A stretch of DNA of 46,104 nt from Pirellulaceae bacterium (GTDB taxonomy: Bacteria > Planctomycetota > Planctomycetia > Pirellulales > Pirellulaceae): positions 1 through 46,104 of the forward strand of contig JADHUC010000046.1 in NCBI GenBank assembly GCA_016784735.1, written 5' to 3'. Under the pieces are notes generated by a model. That model had not been told where the DNA came from and did no database searches. It saw only the letters and a program-made list of their open reading frames with translations. The translations under genes were made by a program, and so were the position numbers. Positions within the stretch are counted from its first letter, which is position 1, and each line of letters starts with the position of its first letter. Shown here in pieces: positions 17,724 through 26,967 of this stretch.

Positions 17724-20700
17724 ATGGAGATGGCTGCTGACAAGGTAGGTCCCGCTTGCCGAGCGGGACCTGGAACTGCGGACAAACTCAGAATTCAAGG
17801 TCCCGCTCGGCAAGCGGGACCTACTTTTCGCCCTCAACGGCGACTCTTTACCGTCTCGATACTTCTGAGCCTTTGTGTGGTCAGCCAGTCGGCGGCGGTT
17901 GAGGACATTTGGCGATACACGACCGAGGCCCCAGGAGAAGGTTGGGAGCAACCGGACGCTGAAGAGTGCCAGCAGTGGAAGATCGGTAAAGCCGGATTCG
18001 GCAGAAGGGGAACGCCAGGCGGCCGCATATTCACCGAGTGGCATACGCCGGACATCTGGATGCGGGGCGAGTACGTTTTGGAGAAGAATCAGGACGTCAA
18101 CCAATTGTCGTTGGATGTCTGCCATGATGAAGACTTCGAGGTGTTCATCAACGGCGTTTTGGCGGCCCAAGCCAAAGGTTATATCACGCAGTACAAACTC
18201 TATCCTATTGCCCCCGAAGCTCGCAAAGCGTTGAAGGTGGGAAAGAACGTGATTGCCGTCCACTGTCACCAGACGGCCGGCGGGCAGTACATCGACGTTG
18301 GACTCACCGATAAGAACGAGCCGTTCCGTTCGCCCCACGACAGGCCGCCACCCTCGATCGCGGAAGTCCCGCCGTCAATCGTCGAGGCCACGTACGCCAA
18401 AAAAGACACCTGGCAGGAAACCATGCTCGCCGTACGGGCGGCCGTTCGTGCGGCGGATATCGAAGTCGCCATGCCGCTCGGATCGGCGCTTGCCTGGGAG
18501 TTCTGGCGGGATTTTCCATGCCAGACCGATTGGCTGATGCAGGATAGCGCCGGCAAGATGACGGACTGGGTCGCCGGGTATCTCGATGGCAAAGGAGACT
18601 TGACCAACTTCCTCAGACCCGGCCGCGACGCCTCGCTGGAGCGCAGCCTGATCGAAAGCGTTTTGCCCGAGTGCAATTCGGAGAGCGACAACCTTGCCAG
18701 TGAATTGCTCGCGCTGTCGGCAAGCGGGGCCGGTCCCGAGGACCGACGTTGGCTGGACCTCTACGTCAAGGCTTGCCACGTGCGCCGGCAACTTCGGCTG
18801 CGGCCGCTATTGGAAAAGACGCGGCAGGTGATCTTTGCGAAGCACCACAACATGGGCGGCGGGTTCTTCGCTTACACGGAATACACGAACTGGGCCGGAA
18901 ACAAGTACGGCGGGCTCTGCCGGCTCGATCTCGAAAATGAAGGACACGCCGACGGCAAGTTTGCCACCGTCACGACGCTGATCCCCACCGACACCGGCGG
19001 CGTCATCCGCGATCCGGCACTCTCTTACGACGCCGAGCGGCTGCTATTCGCTTGGCGAAAAGACGCCCACGACCGATACTACAAGATCCACGAAATGGAG
19101 CTGGCCACGGGCGAGACCCGGCTGATTACGGGCGAAGACACTTACGGCGCCAGCTACGATCCCTGTTATCTGCCCGACGGCAACATACTCTTCGTCTCCA
19201 GCCGGGTTGTGCAGTCGGTCGATTGTGCCGGGCCGGACGTGAGCAACTTCTTCATCTGCGACCGTGACGGCGGCCGCGTGCGACGTGTCGGGTTCGACCA
19301 GGTCCACACGCTCTGGCCCACGGTGCTGGACGACGGCCGGATCGTCTACATGCGGTGGGATTACAACGACCGCTCGCAGATCTATCCACAGGGCCTGCTT
19401 CAGATGAATCCGGACGGCACCGGCCAGACCGAATTCTACGGCAACAACACCTGGGAACCGACCACGCTGTTCCATCCCTGCGGCATCCCTGGCACGAGTA
19501 AGGTCATGGCGGCCATGGGCGGTCATCACAATCCCCAATGCGGCAAGCTGGGCATCATCGACACGGCCCAGGCGCGACAGGGCCTCGGCGGCGTCACCGA
19601 ACTGCCGTCGGGCCAGAAGCCCACCTACCCGCGGGCGGACGCCTATGCCCAGACAGGCGATCAATACTGTTACCCGTTCCCGCTGGACGAGCAGTCGTTG
19701 CTGGTCAGCTACGACCCGATCGCCTATCACCTCCGCGCTCCGGGCCGGCGCTTCGATAACAAGAACCTCATGCGGTTCCATCTGTACTACATCACGTTCG
19801 ACGGCCGGCGCGAGGTGCTCTCGGCCGACACGCGGATCTCGTCCCTCGAGCCTGTCCCCGTCATCGCCCGGACGGTGCCCACGGTACAGCCGTCGAAGGT
19901 CGACTATCGCCAGACCACGGGGGTCTTCTACCTGCAGGACATCTACCAGGGGCCCGGTTTGGCGGGTATTCCCCGCGGCACCATCAAGAAGCTTCGCGTG
20001 GTCGAATTGCGGTATCGCGAGATGAATATAGGTGCGAACCACAGCAACGGAAAAGGCGGCGGCGCCACCGTGGTCACACCGATCGCTGTGGGGACCGGCG
20101 CCTGGGACGTGAAGGCCATCCTCGGCGACGCCACCGTGCACGAAGACGGGTCGGCCATGTTCCGCGTCCCTGCACGGACGCCCGTCTATTTCCAGGCCCT
20201 GGACGAAAAGAACCAAATGATTCAGACGATGCGTTCCTGGGCCACGTTGATGCCCGGCGAAGAGGCTTCGTGCGTGGGCTGCCACGAGCACAAGAACCAG
20301 GGACCGGTGGCAGGCATCGGTACCAGCCTCGCGATGAAGGCCGGCCCGGGAAGGCTCGAACCCTTCTACGGTCCGCCGCGAGGCTTCAGCTTTGCCAAAG
20401 AGATTCAGCCCATCCTGGACAAACACTGTGTGAGCTGCCACAGCGAGAAGGGCGAGGCGAAGGACTACCTGCTTACCGCGGACCCCGTGCTGGATCAGAA
20501 GTCCAAACGCTACTGGTCTCGGGCGTACATGACTCTGACGGAAACCAAGGACGGCGAGAGTCGCGGCAAGGCGAACGAGTTGATCAACTGGATCAGCAAC
20601 TCGTCGGAGCCCTGCATGATCCCACCGCAATACGGCGGTTCGACGCGCAGCAAGCTGATCACCATGCTGGAACACGACCATTACGAAGTCCGTTTCTCAA

Positions 20701-20897
20701 AGGAAGAAATGGACAAACTATGCGCTTGGATCGACCTGGTCATTCCCTTCTGCGGCGACTACTTCGAAGCAAACGCCTGGAACGAAGGCGAACTGAAACG
20801 CGCCCGCGAGCGAATTCAACTCCGCCAGGAAATGGACGCGGTCGAGCGCCAGAGCATCGAGGCAATACTTGGTACTGTAGTCGCAAGCCAGTGGTGA
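17724..20897 (+). CDS. HzsA-like beta-propeller di-haem cytochrome with N-terminal galactose-binding-like domain
   Basis: 1057 residues in the longest frame. Residues 60-190 form a beta-sandwich like glycosidase-associated galactose-binding domains (FINGVLAAQAKGY, GKNVIAVHCHQT). The middle resembles the hydrazine synthase alpha-subunit family: SYDAERLLFAWRKD, YDPCYLPDGNILFVSSR and GGHHNPQCGKLG in a TolB/HzsA-like propeller. The C-terminal part holds two c-type haem motifs, CVGCH and CVSCH. Non-anammox planctomycetes encode many such proteins, so hydrazine synthesis should not be inferred. The signal peptide (RRLFTVSILLSLCVVSQSAA) begins only about 40 codons after the first ATG. Those codons are mostly translated from an inserted palindromic element, so the start is doubtful. 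Periplasmic electron transfer linked to glycan use is a guess. Confidence 0.8.
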   Translation: MEMAADKVGPACRAGPGTADKLRIQGPARQAGPTFRPQRRLFTVSILLSLCVVSQSAAVEDIWRYTTEAPGEGWEQPDAEECQQWKIGKAGFGRRGTPGGRIFTEWHTPDIWMRGEYVLEKNQDVNQLSLDVCHDEDFEVFINGVLAAQAKGYITQYKLYPIAPEARKALKVGKNVIAVHCHQTAGGQYIDVGLTDKNEPFRSPHDRPPPSIAEVPPSIVEATYAKKDTWQETMLAVRAAVRAADIEVAMPLGSALAWEFWRDFPCQTDWLMQDSAGKMTDWVAGYLDGKGDLTNFLRPGRDASLERSLIESVLPECNSESDNLASELLALSASGAGPEDRRWLDLYVKACHVRRQLRLRPLLEKTRQVIFAKHHNMGGGFFAYTEYTNWAGNKYGGLCRLDLENEGHADGKFATVTTLIPTDTGGVIRDPALSYDAERLLFAWRKDAHDRYYKIHEMELATGETRLITGEDTYGASYDPCYLPDGNILFVSSRVVQSVDCAGPDVSNFFICDRDGGRVRRVGFDQVHTLWPTVLDDGRIVYMRWDYNDRSQIYPQGLLQMNPDGTGQTEFYGNNTWEPTTLFHPCGIPGTSKVMAAMGGHHNPQCGKLGIIDTAQARQGLGGVTELPSGQKPTYPRADAYAQTGDQYCYPFPLDEQSLLVSYDPIAYHLRAPGRRFDNKNLMRFHLYYITFDGRREVLSADTRISSLEPVPVIARTVPTVQPSKVDYRQTTGVFYLQDIYQGPGLAGIPRGTIKKLRVVELRYREMNIGANHSNGKGGGATVVTPIAVGTGAWDVKAILGDATVHEDGSAMFRVPARTPVYFQALDEKNQMIQTMRSWATLMPGEEASCVGCHEHKNQGPVAGIGTSLAMKAGPGRLEPFYGPPRGFSFAKEIQPILDKHCVSCHSEKGEAKDYLLTADPVLDQKSKRYWSRAYMTLTETKDGESRGKANELINWISNSSEPCMIPPQYGGSTRSKLITMLEHDHYEVRFSKEEMDKLCAWIDLVIPFCGDYFEANAWNEGELKRARERIQLRQEMDAVERQSIEAILGTVVASQW
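17745..17824. repeat. Perfect palindromic element with 27-bp arms, inside the 5' end of a secreted-protein gene
   Basis: 17745-17771 is the exact reverse complement of 17798-17824. Each arm is itself almost a palindrome (aggtcccgct...agcgggacct), so two small hairpins or one large cruciform can form. The element lies between the only good ATG codons (17724, 17730) and the signal-peptide core of the HzsA-like protein, and it keeps the frame open. Its translation is the Gly/Pro/Ala/Arg-rich stretch before RRLFTVSILLS. Confidence 0.9.
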
Positions 20898-20936
20898 GCC
20901 CAACGAAGCTTTTGGAATGACTCTTCGTGAAGAACC

Positions 20937-20967
20937 AAAAAGGGCCGCCGGATCACTCCGGCGGCCT
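20937..20967 (-). terminator. Rho-independent terminator of the PDZ gene
   Basis: On the minus strand, ggccgccgga and tccggcggcc pair around a four-base loop and are followed by TTTTT. It lies about 30 bases after the stop codon of the PDZ protein gene. The stem could also slow transcription arriving from the plus-strand HzsA-like gene. Confidence 0.85.
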
Positions 20968-20995
20968 TGAACCGTACGGCCATCTGGTCGGTGGC

Positions 20996-21436
20996 TCACC
21001 GCCTTAAGCAGGTGCCACCTCCGCCAGGATAGCTGGCGAACAGGTTGCCCGAGCGTGTGACCACCCAACCGGTCCGCACATCACGAATCCGCAGCGTAAC
21101 CCAGCCGCCGGTGTGGACGGCGCGGGAAAGGGCGTAGGTGTGGGCACCGTTGTAGGTAAGGCGGACACCGTTGATCGACAGTATGACGTCACCCGGCTCC
21201 AGCCCCATCCGCGAAGCTGGCGTGCCCCACACCACGTAATTCACCCGGTAACCGTGACCTGGAATCACCGTGTAGTTGAGTCCGAGCCGAGGCTGGACAG
21301 GGGGGACAGGGGGGCAGAAGTGAGGATGGGGATGGAGCCGCGCACGTGGGGGCTGGGCTATGGCCGTCGAAGCCACGGCCACCGTAACCACCGACAAGAC
21401 TAACGCCAACAAGGTCTTTCGGCTGATAGCGTTCAT
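20996..21436 (-). CDS. Exported small PDZ-domain protein
   Basis: 146 residues. The ATG at 21436 is supported by AGGAG seven bases upstream and by the signal peptide that follows (MNAISRKTLLALVLSVVTVA, cleavage near AIAQ). The frame is open further upstream, to 21607, without sense. After a short His/Pro-rich linker comes one PDZ domain with its carboxylate-binding strand and the helix motif GTPASRMGLEPGDVILSING. It has no protease domain, so a binding or scaffold role in the periplasm is likely. Similar stand-alone exported PDZ proteins are frequent in planctomycetes. It converges on the HzsA-like gene and has its own terminator. Confidence 0.85.
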   Translation of the reverse strand: MNAISRKTLLALVLSVVTVAVASTAIAQPPRARLHPHPHFCPPVPPVQPRLGLNYTVIPGHGYRVNYVVWGTPASRMGLEPGDVILSINGVRLTYNGAHTYALSRAVHTGGWVTLRIRDVRTGWVVTRSGNLFASYPGGGGTCLRR

Positions 21437-21757
21437 CGCAATTCTCCTTATATTATCTGGGGGTGGGCGTAACTGATGGCTGTCTGACCTTCTATGGTCA
21501 ACCGTCGCCGCAGTCCGACAGCGTCTTCCGAGAAACCCGAGGATGCCATGATCGTCCCAACCGGTCAGAGAACCGCTTACCGAAGAGCAACGCCGGCTAT
21601 TCGACAAACGGCAGATGCAACTGAAACGTAATCTTTACCGCCCGGCCGAGAAACGCCTTACGCGAAGCTTCTGGACGCGTTGTCAGTCTGCGGTGATAAT
21701 GGTGCCCCGATACCGCGTTGAATCCAACGAGACACTCAGGGCAAGGAGGATTTCGCG
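21437..21757. other. Intergenic region with an unstarted plus-strand frame
   Basis: About 320 bases between divergent genes, probably holding both promoters. A plus-strand frame without a good start reads PLTEEQRRLFDKRQMQLKRN from about 21572 and ends at 21761, overlapping the DUF1080 start codon. I do not recognise it; it may be the end of a lost gene or chance. Confidence 0.35.
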
Positions 21758-22507
21758 ATGAAATCCCGCCACAAGCTGGTCGCCATCTTGTTTGTCGTAC
21801 TGAGCACGGTCGGCCAGGCTGCAAAAACGCTGTACAGTGAGGACCAAGCGGAACACCTCGGGCAGGTGGATGACGACGGTTTCGTCTCCCTATTCGATGG
21901 CAAGACACTCGACGGTTGGCATGCGGTGCCCAAAGGGAGCGCGTCGGACTGGTCGGTTCGCGATGGGGTGATCGTCGGTCATGGAAGTGCCGACCGGCTC
22001 TCCTATCTCGTGTGGAAGGATGAGCATCTTACGGACTTTGAACTCGAACTTCAGTATCGTTTGCCAGGCAAAGGCAATACGGGAGTCGAGATTCGCAGTC
22101 AGCCCGACGTCACCGGCAAGCGGCCTTTTGAGGGATACCATGCTGACCTGGGCCATGTCGGTATCGGTCCGCATATCCTTGGCGCGTGGGATTTCCATTT
22201 TGCCAAGCGCCAGGAGTATCCCTGCCAACGCGGGACGCGACTGGTTGTCGACGAAGACGGCAATACGGAATCCAGCACGATCCACGGCGCGCTCACGGCA
22301 GACGACGTTCGTCGACATCAATGGAACGGCGTCCGCATCATCGCCCGCGGAAGACACTTTCAATTCTTCGTCAACGGCAAGCTTGCTTCCGAGTTCACGG
22401 ACAACGCAAAGCTCGGACGATTGGACCAAGGAGCGATCGGCCTGCAGATTCACGACAAGGGCATGCGAGTCGAGTTCAAGGATATACGGCTGAAACGACA
22501 GCCGTAA
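21758..22507 (+). CDS. DUF1080 family secreted protein (3-keto-disaccharide hydrolase-like)
   Basis: 249 residues with a signal peptide (MKSRHKLVAILFVVLSTVGQ). It carries the classic DUF1080 entry motif SLFDGKTLDGW, followed by DWSVRDGVIVGHG and, later, GNTGVEIRSQP and RIIARGRHFQFFVNGK, all typical of this concanavalin-like beta-sandwich. Members characterised in gut and soil bacteria hydrolyse 3-keto-glycosides in an oxidation-first route for cleaving sugars, in which Gfo/Idh-type dehydrogenases make the keto group. A Gfo/Idh gene lies about 16 kb away at 38016. A strong ribosome-binding site, aaggagg, precedes the ATG. The enzymatic role is inferred from the family; many planctomycete paralogues are untested. 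Confidence 0.9.
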   Translation: MKSRHKLVAILFVVLSTVGQAAKTLYSEDQAEHLGQVDDDGFVSLFDGKTLDGWHAVPKGSASDWSVRDGVIVGHGSADRLSYLVWKDEHLTDFELELQYRLPGKGNTGVEIRSQPDVTGKRPFEGYHADLGHVGIGPHILGAWDFHFAKRQEYPCQRGTRLVVDEDGNTESSTIHGALTADDVRRHQWNGVRIIARGRHFQFFVNGKLASEFTDNAKLGRLDQGAIGLQIHDKGMRVEFKDIRLKRQP

Positions 22508-22524
22508 GGGGGATGAGAGTTTCC

Positions 22525-22588
22525 CCGTGGGGTAAGCTTCCAGCTTGCCTTTTCCTGTAAATTCGCAAGCTGGAAGCTTACGCCACGG
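22525..22588. repeat. Palindromic element / possible bidirectional terminator
   Basis: The arm 22525-22548 pairs with 22565-22588 (ccgtggggtaagcttccagc against the complement ending in cgccacgg), with one mismatch, around a 16-base loop. It lies between the converging DUF1080 and GH78 genes and could stop transcription from both, although it lacks T-runs. Confidence 0.8.
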
Positions 22589-22654
22589 TATGGAACCAAC
22601 TGCCGCTCGCCTAATGCTATTTCATCTCGCCAGCGATCCTCGTGAGCTGCGGCG

Positions 22655-25273
22655 TTAACGCTTGACCCGTAGGGTATGATCTCCGGATGAAATGACGAGG
22701 AAGCCGTCCTTCAACTGATTCGCCGATGGTGGCTGGTCGTCAATCGAGATGCGATCTTCGGCCGGCGCTGCCAGGCTGGCAAGGTCCAATCGTACGGTCG
22801 TACCGGGCGGTATCCCCAATGTGATCTTGAACTCCGATGAGCTCACGTCCCAGGCGACTTCCAGCAGGCCGGACGGCGTCGGGATCGCACCATGGCGTCG
22901 GGGAAGGCGACTGCTGGGGTAATAGCGAAGCACGACATCGCGCAATCCGGGCTGCGTAGGTTCGATGCCGAGGATGTAGCGGGTGAAAAGGGCCGGGACA
23001 AAGGCACTTTCGGTTTGTGCGTCACTTCGCCCATCGACGATCTGCCGGAAACGACCGTTGCGCCCGGTGCCGTCAAGCCACCACTCTTCCCACAACGTTC
23101 CATTCGTTCCGGGCGCTATCATGTGTGCGAACCGAGCCTGGAGCAAATCCCAAGATGCGTCCACTCGGCCCGCTTCACAGAGCCCCACGTGCAGGAAGTA
23201 AGACATGGCAGGTGTGACCATCACGATACCGGATTCGCGGCGAATGAAATCGTGGCTCTCGTTCTTGCCCAACTGTGCGGCGACGGCTTCCATTTGCTCC
23301 GGACCTGCAATCTTCAGTGCCAGGGCCATCGCATTGGCGGGTTCACTGAGTCGATCCGACCGTTCTCCGTCGACGAACGCATCGGCGAAGAGCTTTCTCT
23401 CTGGGTCCCAGAATTGCTCTCGCAGCGCGGAGCGTATCCGTGCAGCCCTCCGCCGGAACATGTCGGCACCCGGTTCGTCCAGCCACTGAAGAACCTGAGC
23501 GAAGTCCTCGATCGCGCCCAGGTAGTGGCCGTTGAAACAGAAATTCGCGCCCCGTCGATCATTCAGCGCATGGTCCAGCCAGTAAGGGTACGGCGGGCTG
23601 TCGATCAGGCCGTCCGAGTTGGTGAAGCTGTGCAGGAGATCGAGCAGTTTGCGGGCCGCGGGCAGCAGTTCCCGCGCGGTCGCGTCGTCGCCCGAGTAGA
23701 GCAGATATTGGTGCAGGCCCCGAACCCAGAAGCAGTTGGAATCGAGGATCACCATGAAGTCGTCGCCGTGACGAGGTGCGTAGGCGGGCATAATGCCGTT
23801 GGCCAACTGCTCCTGGGCGATCTGCCTCAAGTATCGTCGTTGCAGGGCGTAGTCGCCGAAGACGGGGTAGTTTCCCAGACATGCGTAGTAGCTGGTCTGG
23901 GCGTATTGCCGCCGCTCCCGGTAATTATCGGTGTAGGCGTCGGCGGTGCATACCTTGACCGTCTCGACGGCTGCATCCCAGAGCGCTTGCAGTTCGGGGT
24001 AATCCGGCGTCCGGAGATACCCCTTCTGCTCGAAGGGGTACTCGCTCCGCATTAGGCCCGCCTTGAACAGTTGAGCCTTGTGCGGCAGGTGACGGAAAAC
24101 CACGGCCAGCCAACGGGCCGGTTTCATGTAGAACGATTCCCAACGCTCGCGCTCGCCTGACAGGACGATACGGTCGACGTAGATGGACGCGACAATCGGC
24201 GAATGCAGGCTTTCTTCGAGTAGATAGGGGGCACACATGATGTCGACCGCGGTACCGGCAGGTGCCGCGATGTCGAGAAACGGTCTGCCGTTTTGCACCT
24301 CCCCCAAGTCATAGATAACGACCCGGCACTCGCCCGGTCCGTTGGCCGCTATGACAATTGGCCGTCCTTGCGAAGGCCCCACGTTCCGCGAAACCGGAAT
24401 CCGGGCGATAGTCAACGCGTCGATCCACTTGTCGTCGCTGAAGTCCTGCCCGCCTTCAGGGGCAGGGATGCTGCCGGAATGAACGAGGCGTTGTGCCTCG
24501 GAGGCAGTCTCGATCAGAAAGGGAATATCTCGAGGAACCAACGAGGTCCAGGGCGGTATCAGGTGCGTTGGGCGATCGTTTGGCTGAGGCAATGGCCAAC
24601 CGGCCTCGCGCCTGAGAACGCGGGCTTTCAACCATTTGCTATCGTCGAAATCAAGGTCCGCCCACCCACCGATCTTGCGGCGCAGATCCACCCGGTCACA
24701 GACTTCGAGGTGGAACCGAGCCATCCTGGGCGAGGCGTTTTGCCAGCTTTCGTCCGGGGATACCCGCCAACTGGAATCTGTCTGAAGCGTGGAGCCTTGT
24801 GTGCCGGACGTGCAGTCGAGCTGCGCCAGTAGCCCGGCCCGAGAGAGGCCATAGTAGGACACACCTTCACGTTGGTGGTGCACGCGGACGGCGAGAACAT
24901 TTTTGCCTTTGCGCAAGGCGTCCGTGATATCCAGAGTATCAAAGGACTGATGGTGAGGAGCGCAACGGGCCGGGCCGCAGCAGATGTAGTTGCCGTTGAT
25001 CAGAAGCCGGTATCGTGAGCTTGAAGTAATCGACAAGACGGCGCGCGCAGGATTCTCGTGCAGCGCAAAGGTCTTGCGAGCCAGAAGCATGTCGGATTCC
25101 ACGTTGTCCGGCAACCAGATCCATTGCGCCCGCCACGTCGGCGCGGGTGCCGGGTTGAAAGAAAGGTCCAAACCGCGAGTAGCCTCCAATTGCTGCGCCC
25201 GCAGTTCGCTTCCAGCAAGCACACCGAGAGCAAGCCAGAGAATCACACATGGAGAAGGACGCTTGTCCGGCAT
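22655..25273 (-). CDS. Secreted GH78 alpha-L-rhamnosidase-like protein
   Basis: About 872 residues. The N-terminal beta-sandwich has WRAQWIWLPDN and ARKTFALHENPARA, then TDALRKGKNVLAVRVHH, as in rhamnosidase N-domains. The (alpha/alpha)6 barrel has YTDNYRERRQYAQTSYYA, LDSNCFWVRGLHQYLLYSGD and TLWEEWW. A C-terminal beta domain (SGLLEVAWD) is typical of the family. The canonical D-x-x-x-RER-x-G/W-x-GD segment is altered: RER is kept but the following W..GD is replaced by QYAQTS, so activity or specificity may differ. The ATG at 25273 is chosen because it starts a good signal peptide (MPDKRPSPCVILWLALG). An upstream in-frame ATG at 25375 overlaps the stop of the preceding gene but has no ribosome-binding site. 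Confidence 0.82.
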   Translation of the reverse strand: MPDKRPSPCVILWLALGVLAGSELRAQQLEATRGLDLSFNPAPAPTWRAQWIWLPDNVESDMLLARKTFALHENPARAVLSITSSSRYRLLINGNYICCGPARCAPHHQSFDTLDITDALRKGKNVLAVRVHHQREGVSYYGLSRAGLLAQLDCTSGTQGSTLQTDSSWRVSPDESWQNASPRMARFHLEVCDRVDLRRKIGGWADLDFDDSKWLKARVLRREAGWPLPQPNDRPTHLIPPWTSLVPRDIPFLIETASEAQRLVHSGSIPAPEGGQDFSDDKWIDALTIARIPVSRNVGPSQGRPIVIAANGPGECRVVIYDLGEVQNGRPFLDIAAPAGTAVDIMCAPYLLEESLHSPIVASIYVDRIVLSGERERWESFYMKPARWLAVVFRHLPHKAQLFKAGLMRSEYPFEQKGYLRTPDYPELQALWDAAVETVKVCTADAYTDNYRERRQYAQTSYYACLGNYPVFGDYALQRRYLRQIAQEQLANGIMPAYAPRHGDDFMVILDSNCFWVRGLHQYLLYSGDDATARELLPAARKLLDLLHSFTNSDGLIDSPPYPYWLDHALNDRRGANFCFNGHYLGAIEDFAQVLQWLDEPGADMFRRRAARIRSALREQFWDPERKLFADAFVDGERSDRLSEPANAMALALKIAGPEQMEAVAAQLGKNESHDFIRRESGIVMVTPAMSYFLHVGLCEAGRVDASWDLLQARFAHMIAPGTNGTLWEEWWLDGTGRNGRFRQIVDGRSDAQTESAFVPALFTRYILGIEPTQPGLRDVVLRYYPSSRLPRRHGAIPTPSGLLEVAWDVSSSEFKITLGIPPGTTVRLDLASLAAPAEDRISIDDQPPSANQLKDGFLVISSGDHTLRVKR

Positions 25274-25371
25274 CTGATTCGCTCTTTCTCGCCAGCCTTG
25301 TTCGTTGGCCCCGACGGCTTCCAGTGCTCCGGTATTCCCACTTTGCTGGGAATCGGTCTGTCTCGCGACGA

Positions 25372-26967
25372 TCATTCTTGCGGTGGCGAGACGCCCTCGC
25401 GTTTCGCCGCTTCGATCGACTCGATTGCCGATTGCGCAGGACGTCCAAGGAAGCGGTCCTCTGTCAATTCCTGCAGCGCCGGTAAGCTGCGCTCGGTACC
25501 GATTTCTTCCAGTACCCTACACGCCTGCATTCGCGTCGAATGATCGGGACTATTCAGCGCCACCAAGACGTCACCTTCCGCCATCGTCCCAAGCGCGATT
25601 AGAACGTCGCGAGCGCGTGCTGAGTCCGCCCCTGGTTGTCCCATTAGCATGACGAACGTGTGGATCGTACGCCGATTCACCGATGCCTCATCACATTCGA
25701 CGGCAAATTGGACGGCATCTTTGATATTCCCCGACAAGATGCGCATGTTCAGCAATGCCTGGAACGTACGCTCGGCAGATTCGCTCTTGAGTGCTCCGTC
25801 GATCGACATCCCTTTCAGGCGGGCAATGGCTTGGCGTTGACGCTCGTATGACTCCAAATCCGCCAGGCATCGTCGCACGATTCGCTCGTCGTCGATTCCA
25901 AGCTCGCCCAATGCGCGATTCGTTTCATTGCGGACCCTGGTGTCGGGGTGGTTCAACAACAGCAATAGGCCTTCTTCCGATTTCAGGTCGATCAAAACGT
26001 CGATGGCGGCGGCTGGCTCGACCTTGCTGTCGGATGACTCCAATGCGGCAAACAGACGCGGTAGCTCTTTTTCGTTCATCCAATGTGCCAACGCGCGGCG
26101 ATTCATCGCGCTCAGCGATTCCCTCGGTAGCAGGCGGATGATCGCGTCGATAACGCGACCGCGGTCCGCTTCGGAAGGCTCCGCCTCGGAAAGCCACTGC
26201 AAGCCCGCTTGTTGACGATGTTCGCTGTCATCCGTTAGCAGGGCAAGCGCCTCAGGGGCATCGGACGGCGCCAGCGTCGGGAACGACATCCCAAAGTCGT
26301 CGGTCGTGCCCAACTCGCCGTCCGGACCGACACTTTCGATCGAGTAGGTTACCGACTCGGTCGCATTGATCGTGTACCGCAGAGGCGCCCCCCATGCGTC
26401 CTCGTGATGCTTGATGCGTTCCATGCCTTCGACTTCGTCGGGCAAGCGACCCGTGGCGGTCGTCTGTTCGTCGATCGTGGTGGCGGCGGTGGTGATGATC
26501 ACTTTGGTTTGCTCTCGGTAGGCGAGCGTCTTTGCATGGTCGACGACGCCTTCCACGACATTGATGGCCTTGCTGCCAGTCCAGATCGCAAATCCGCCAA
26601 AAGCGAACAACCAAATCAGCCCGATCACCAACGAAAACGTCTGAAAGGCACCAATGATCACTCCGGCGACGGCCACTCCATGATTGTGACGTTTCCGCAA
26701 CCCCATGATGCTGATCACCAGTGCAACCGGTGCCAGCGCGATGGCGCAGAAACTGACCAGCGATAAGACAAATCCGGTCATTGCCAGGGGATTGGACTCT
26801 TCGGGTGAAGCATGGCCGGCGTTGAATGCCACAGGCGGTGAATGAACTGCGGTTAGGCTGGGCACGACCACCGGTTGGCGGCAGTTCCCACACTGAATAG
26901 TCCGGCCGGCATATTGGGCCGGCACGACTATTGCCATTCCACATCGACAGACAGTTTGTATGTTCAT
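25372..26967 (-). CDS. Zinc-ribbon, membrane, GspG-like and HEAT-repeat protein of unknown function
   Basis: 531 residues. The N-terminus has a zinc ribbon (CRCG...CGNC). Two hydrophobic segments (about 64-90 and 96-130, with RKRHNHGVAVAGVIIGA) match DUF4190. A segment like the C-terminal part of type II secretion pseudopilins follows: AWGAPLRYTIN, VGPDGELGTTDDFG. From about residue 250 the rest is helical with HEAT-like repeats (NHPDTRVRNETNRALGELG, SPDHSTRMQACRVLEEIG). This points to a membrane-tethered scaffold. Its start overlaps the DUF502 gene stop by four bases (ATGA), so the two are co-translated. The GH78 gene follows immediately. Confidence 0.75.
   Translation of the reverse strand: MNIQTVCRCGMAIVVPAQYAGRTIQCGNCRQPVVVPSLTAVHSPPVAFNAGHASPEESNPLAMTGFVLSLVSFCAIALAPVALVISIMGLRKRHNHGVAVAGVIIGAFQTFSLVIGLIWLFAFGGFAIWTGSKAINVVEGVVDHAKTLAYREQTKVIITTAATTIDEQTTATGRLPDEVEGMERIKHHEDAWGAPLRYTINATESVTYSIESVGPDGELGTTDDFGMSFPTLAPSDAPEALALLTDDSEHRQQAGLQWLSEAEPSEADRGRVIDAIIRLLPRESLSAMNRRALAHWMNEKELPRLFAALESSDSKVEPAAAIDVLIDLKSEEGLLLLLNHPDTRVRNETNRALGELGIDDERIVRRCLADLESYERQRQAIARLKGMSIDGALKSESAERTFQALLNMRILSGNIKDAVQFAVECDEASVNRRTIHTFVMLMGQPGADSARARDVLIALGTMAEGDVLVALNSPDHSTRMQACRVLEEIGTERSLPALQELTEDRFLGRPAQSAIESIEAAKREGVSPPQE

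Noticed and set aside
19044..20681. Long minus-strand ORF opposite the HzsA-like gene
   Set aside because: Antisense shadow of a GC-rich gene whose sense frame has clear domains and haem motifs.
17724..20897. Anammox hydrazine synthase subunit
   Set aside because: Only two haem sites, an extra galactose-binding-like domain and a glycosidase neighbourhood; HzsA-like proteins are common in non-anammox planctomycetes.
21554..21761. Small gene reading PLTEEQRRLF upstream of the DUF1080 gene
   Set aside because: No start codon with a ribosome-binding site and no recognised family; mentioned only as a possible remnant.
22892..24055. Long plus-strand ORF opposite the GH78 gene
   Set aside because: Antisense shadow; composition and lack of domains compared with the clear GH78 frame.
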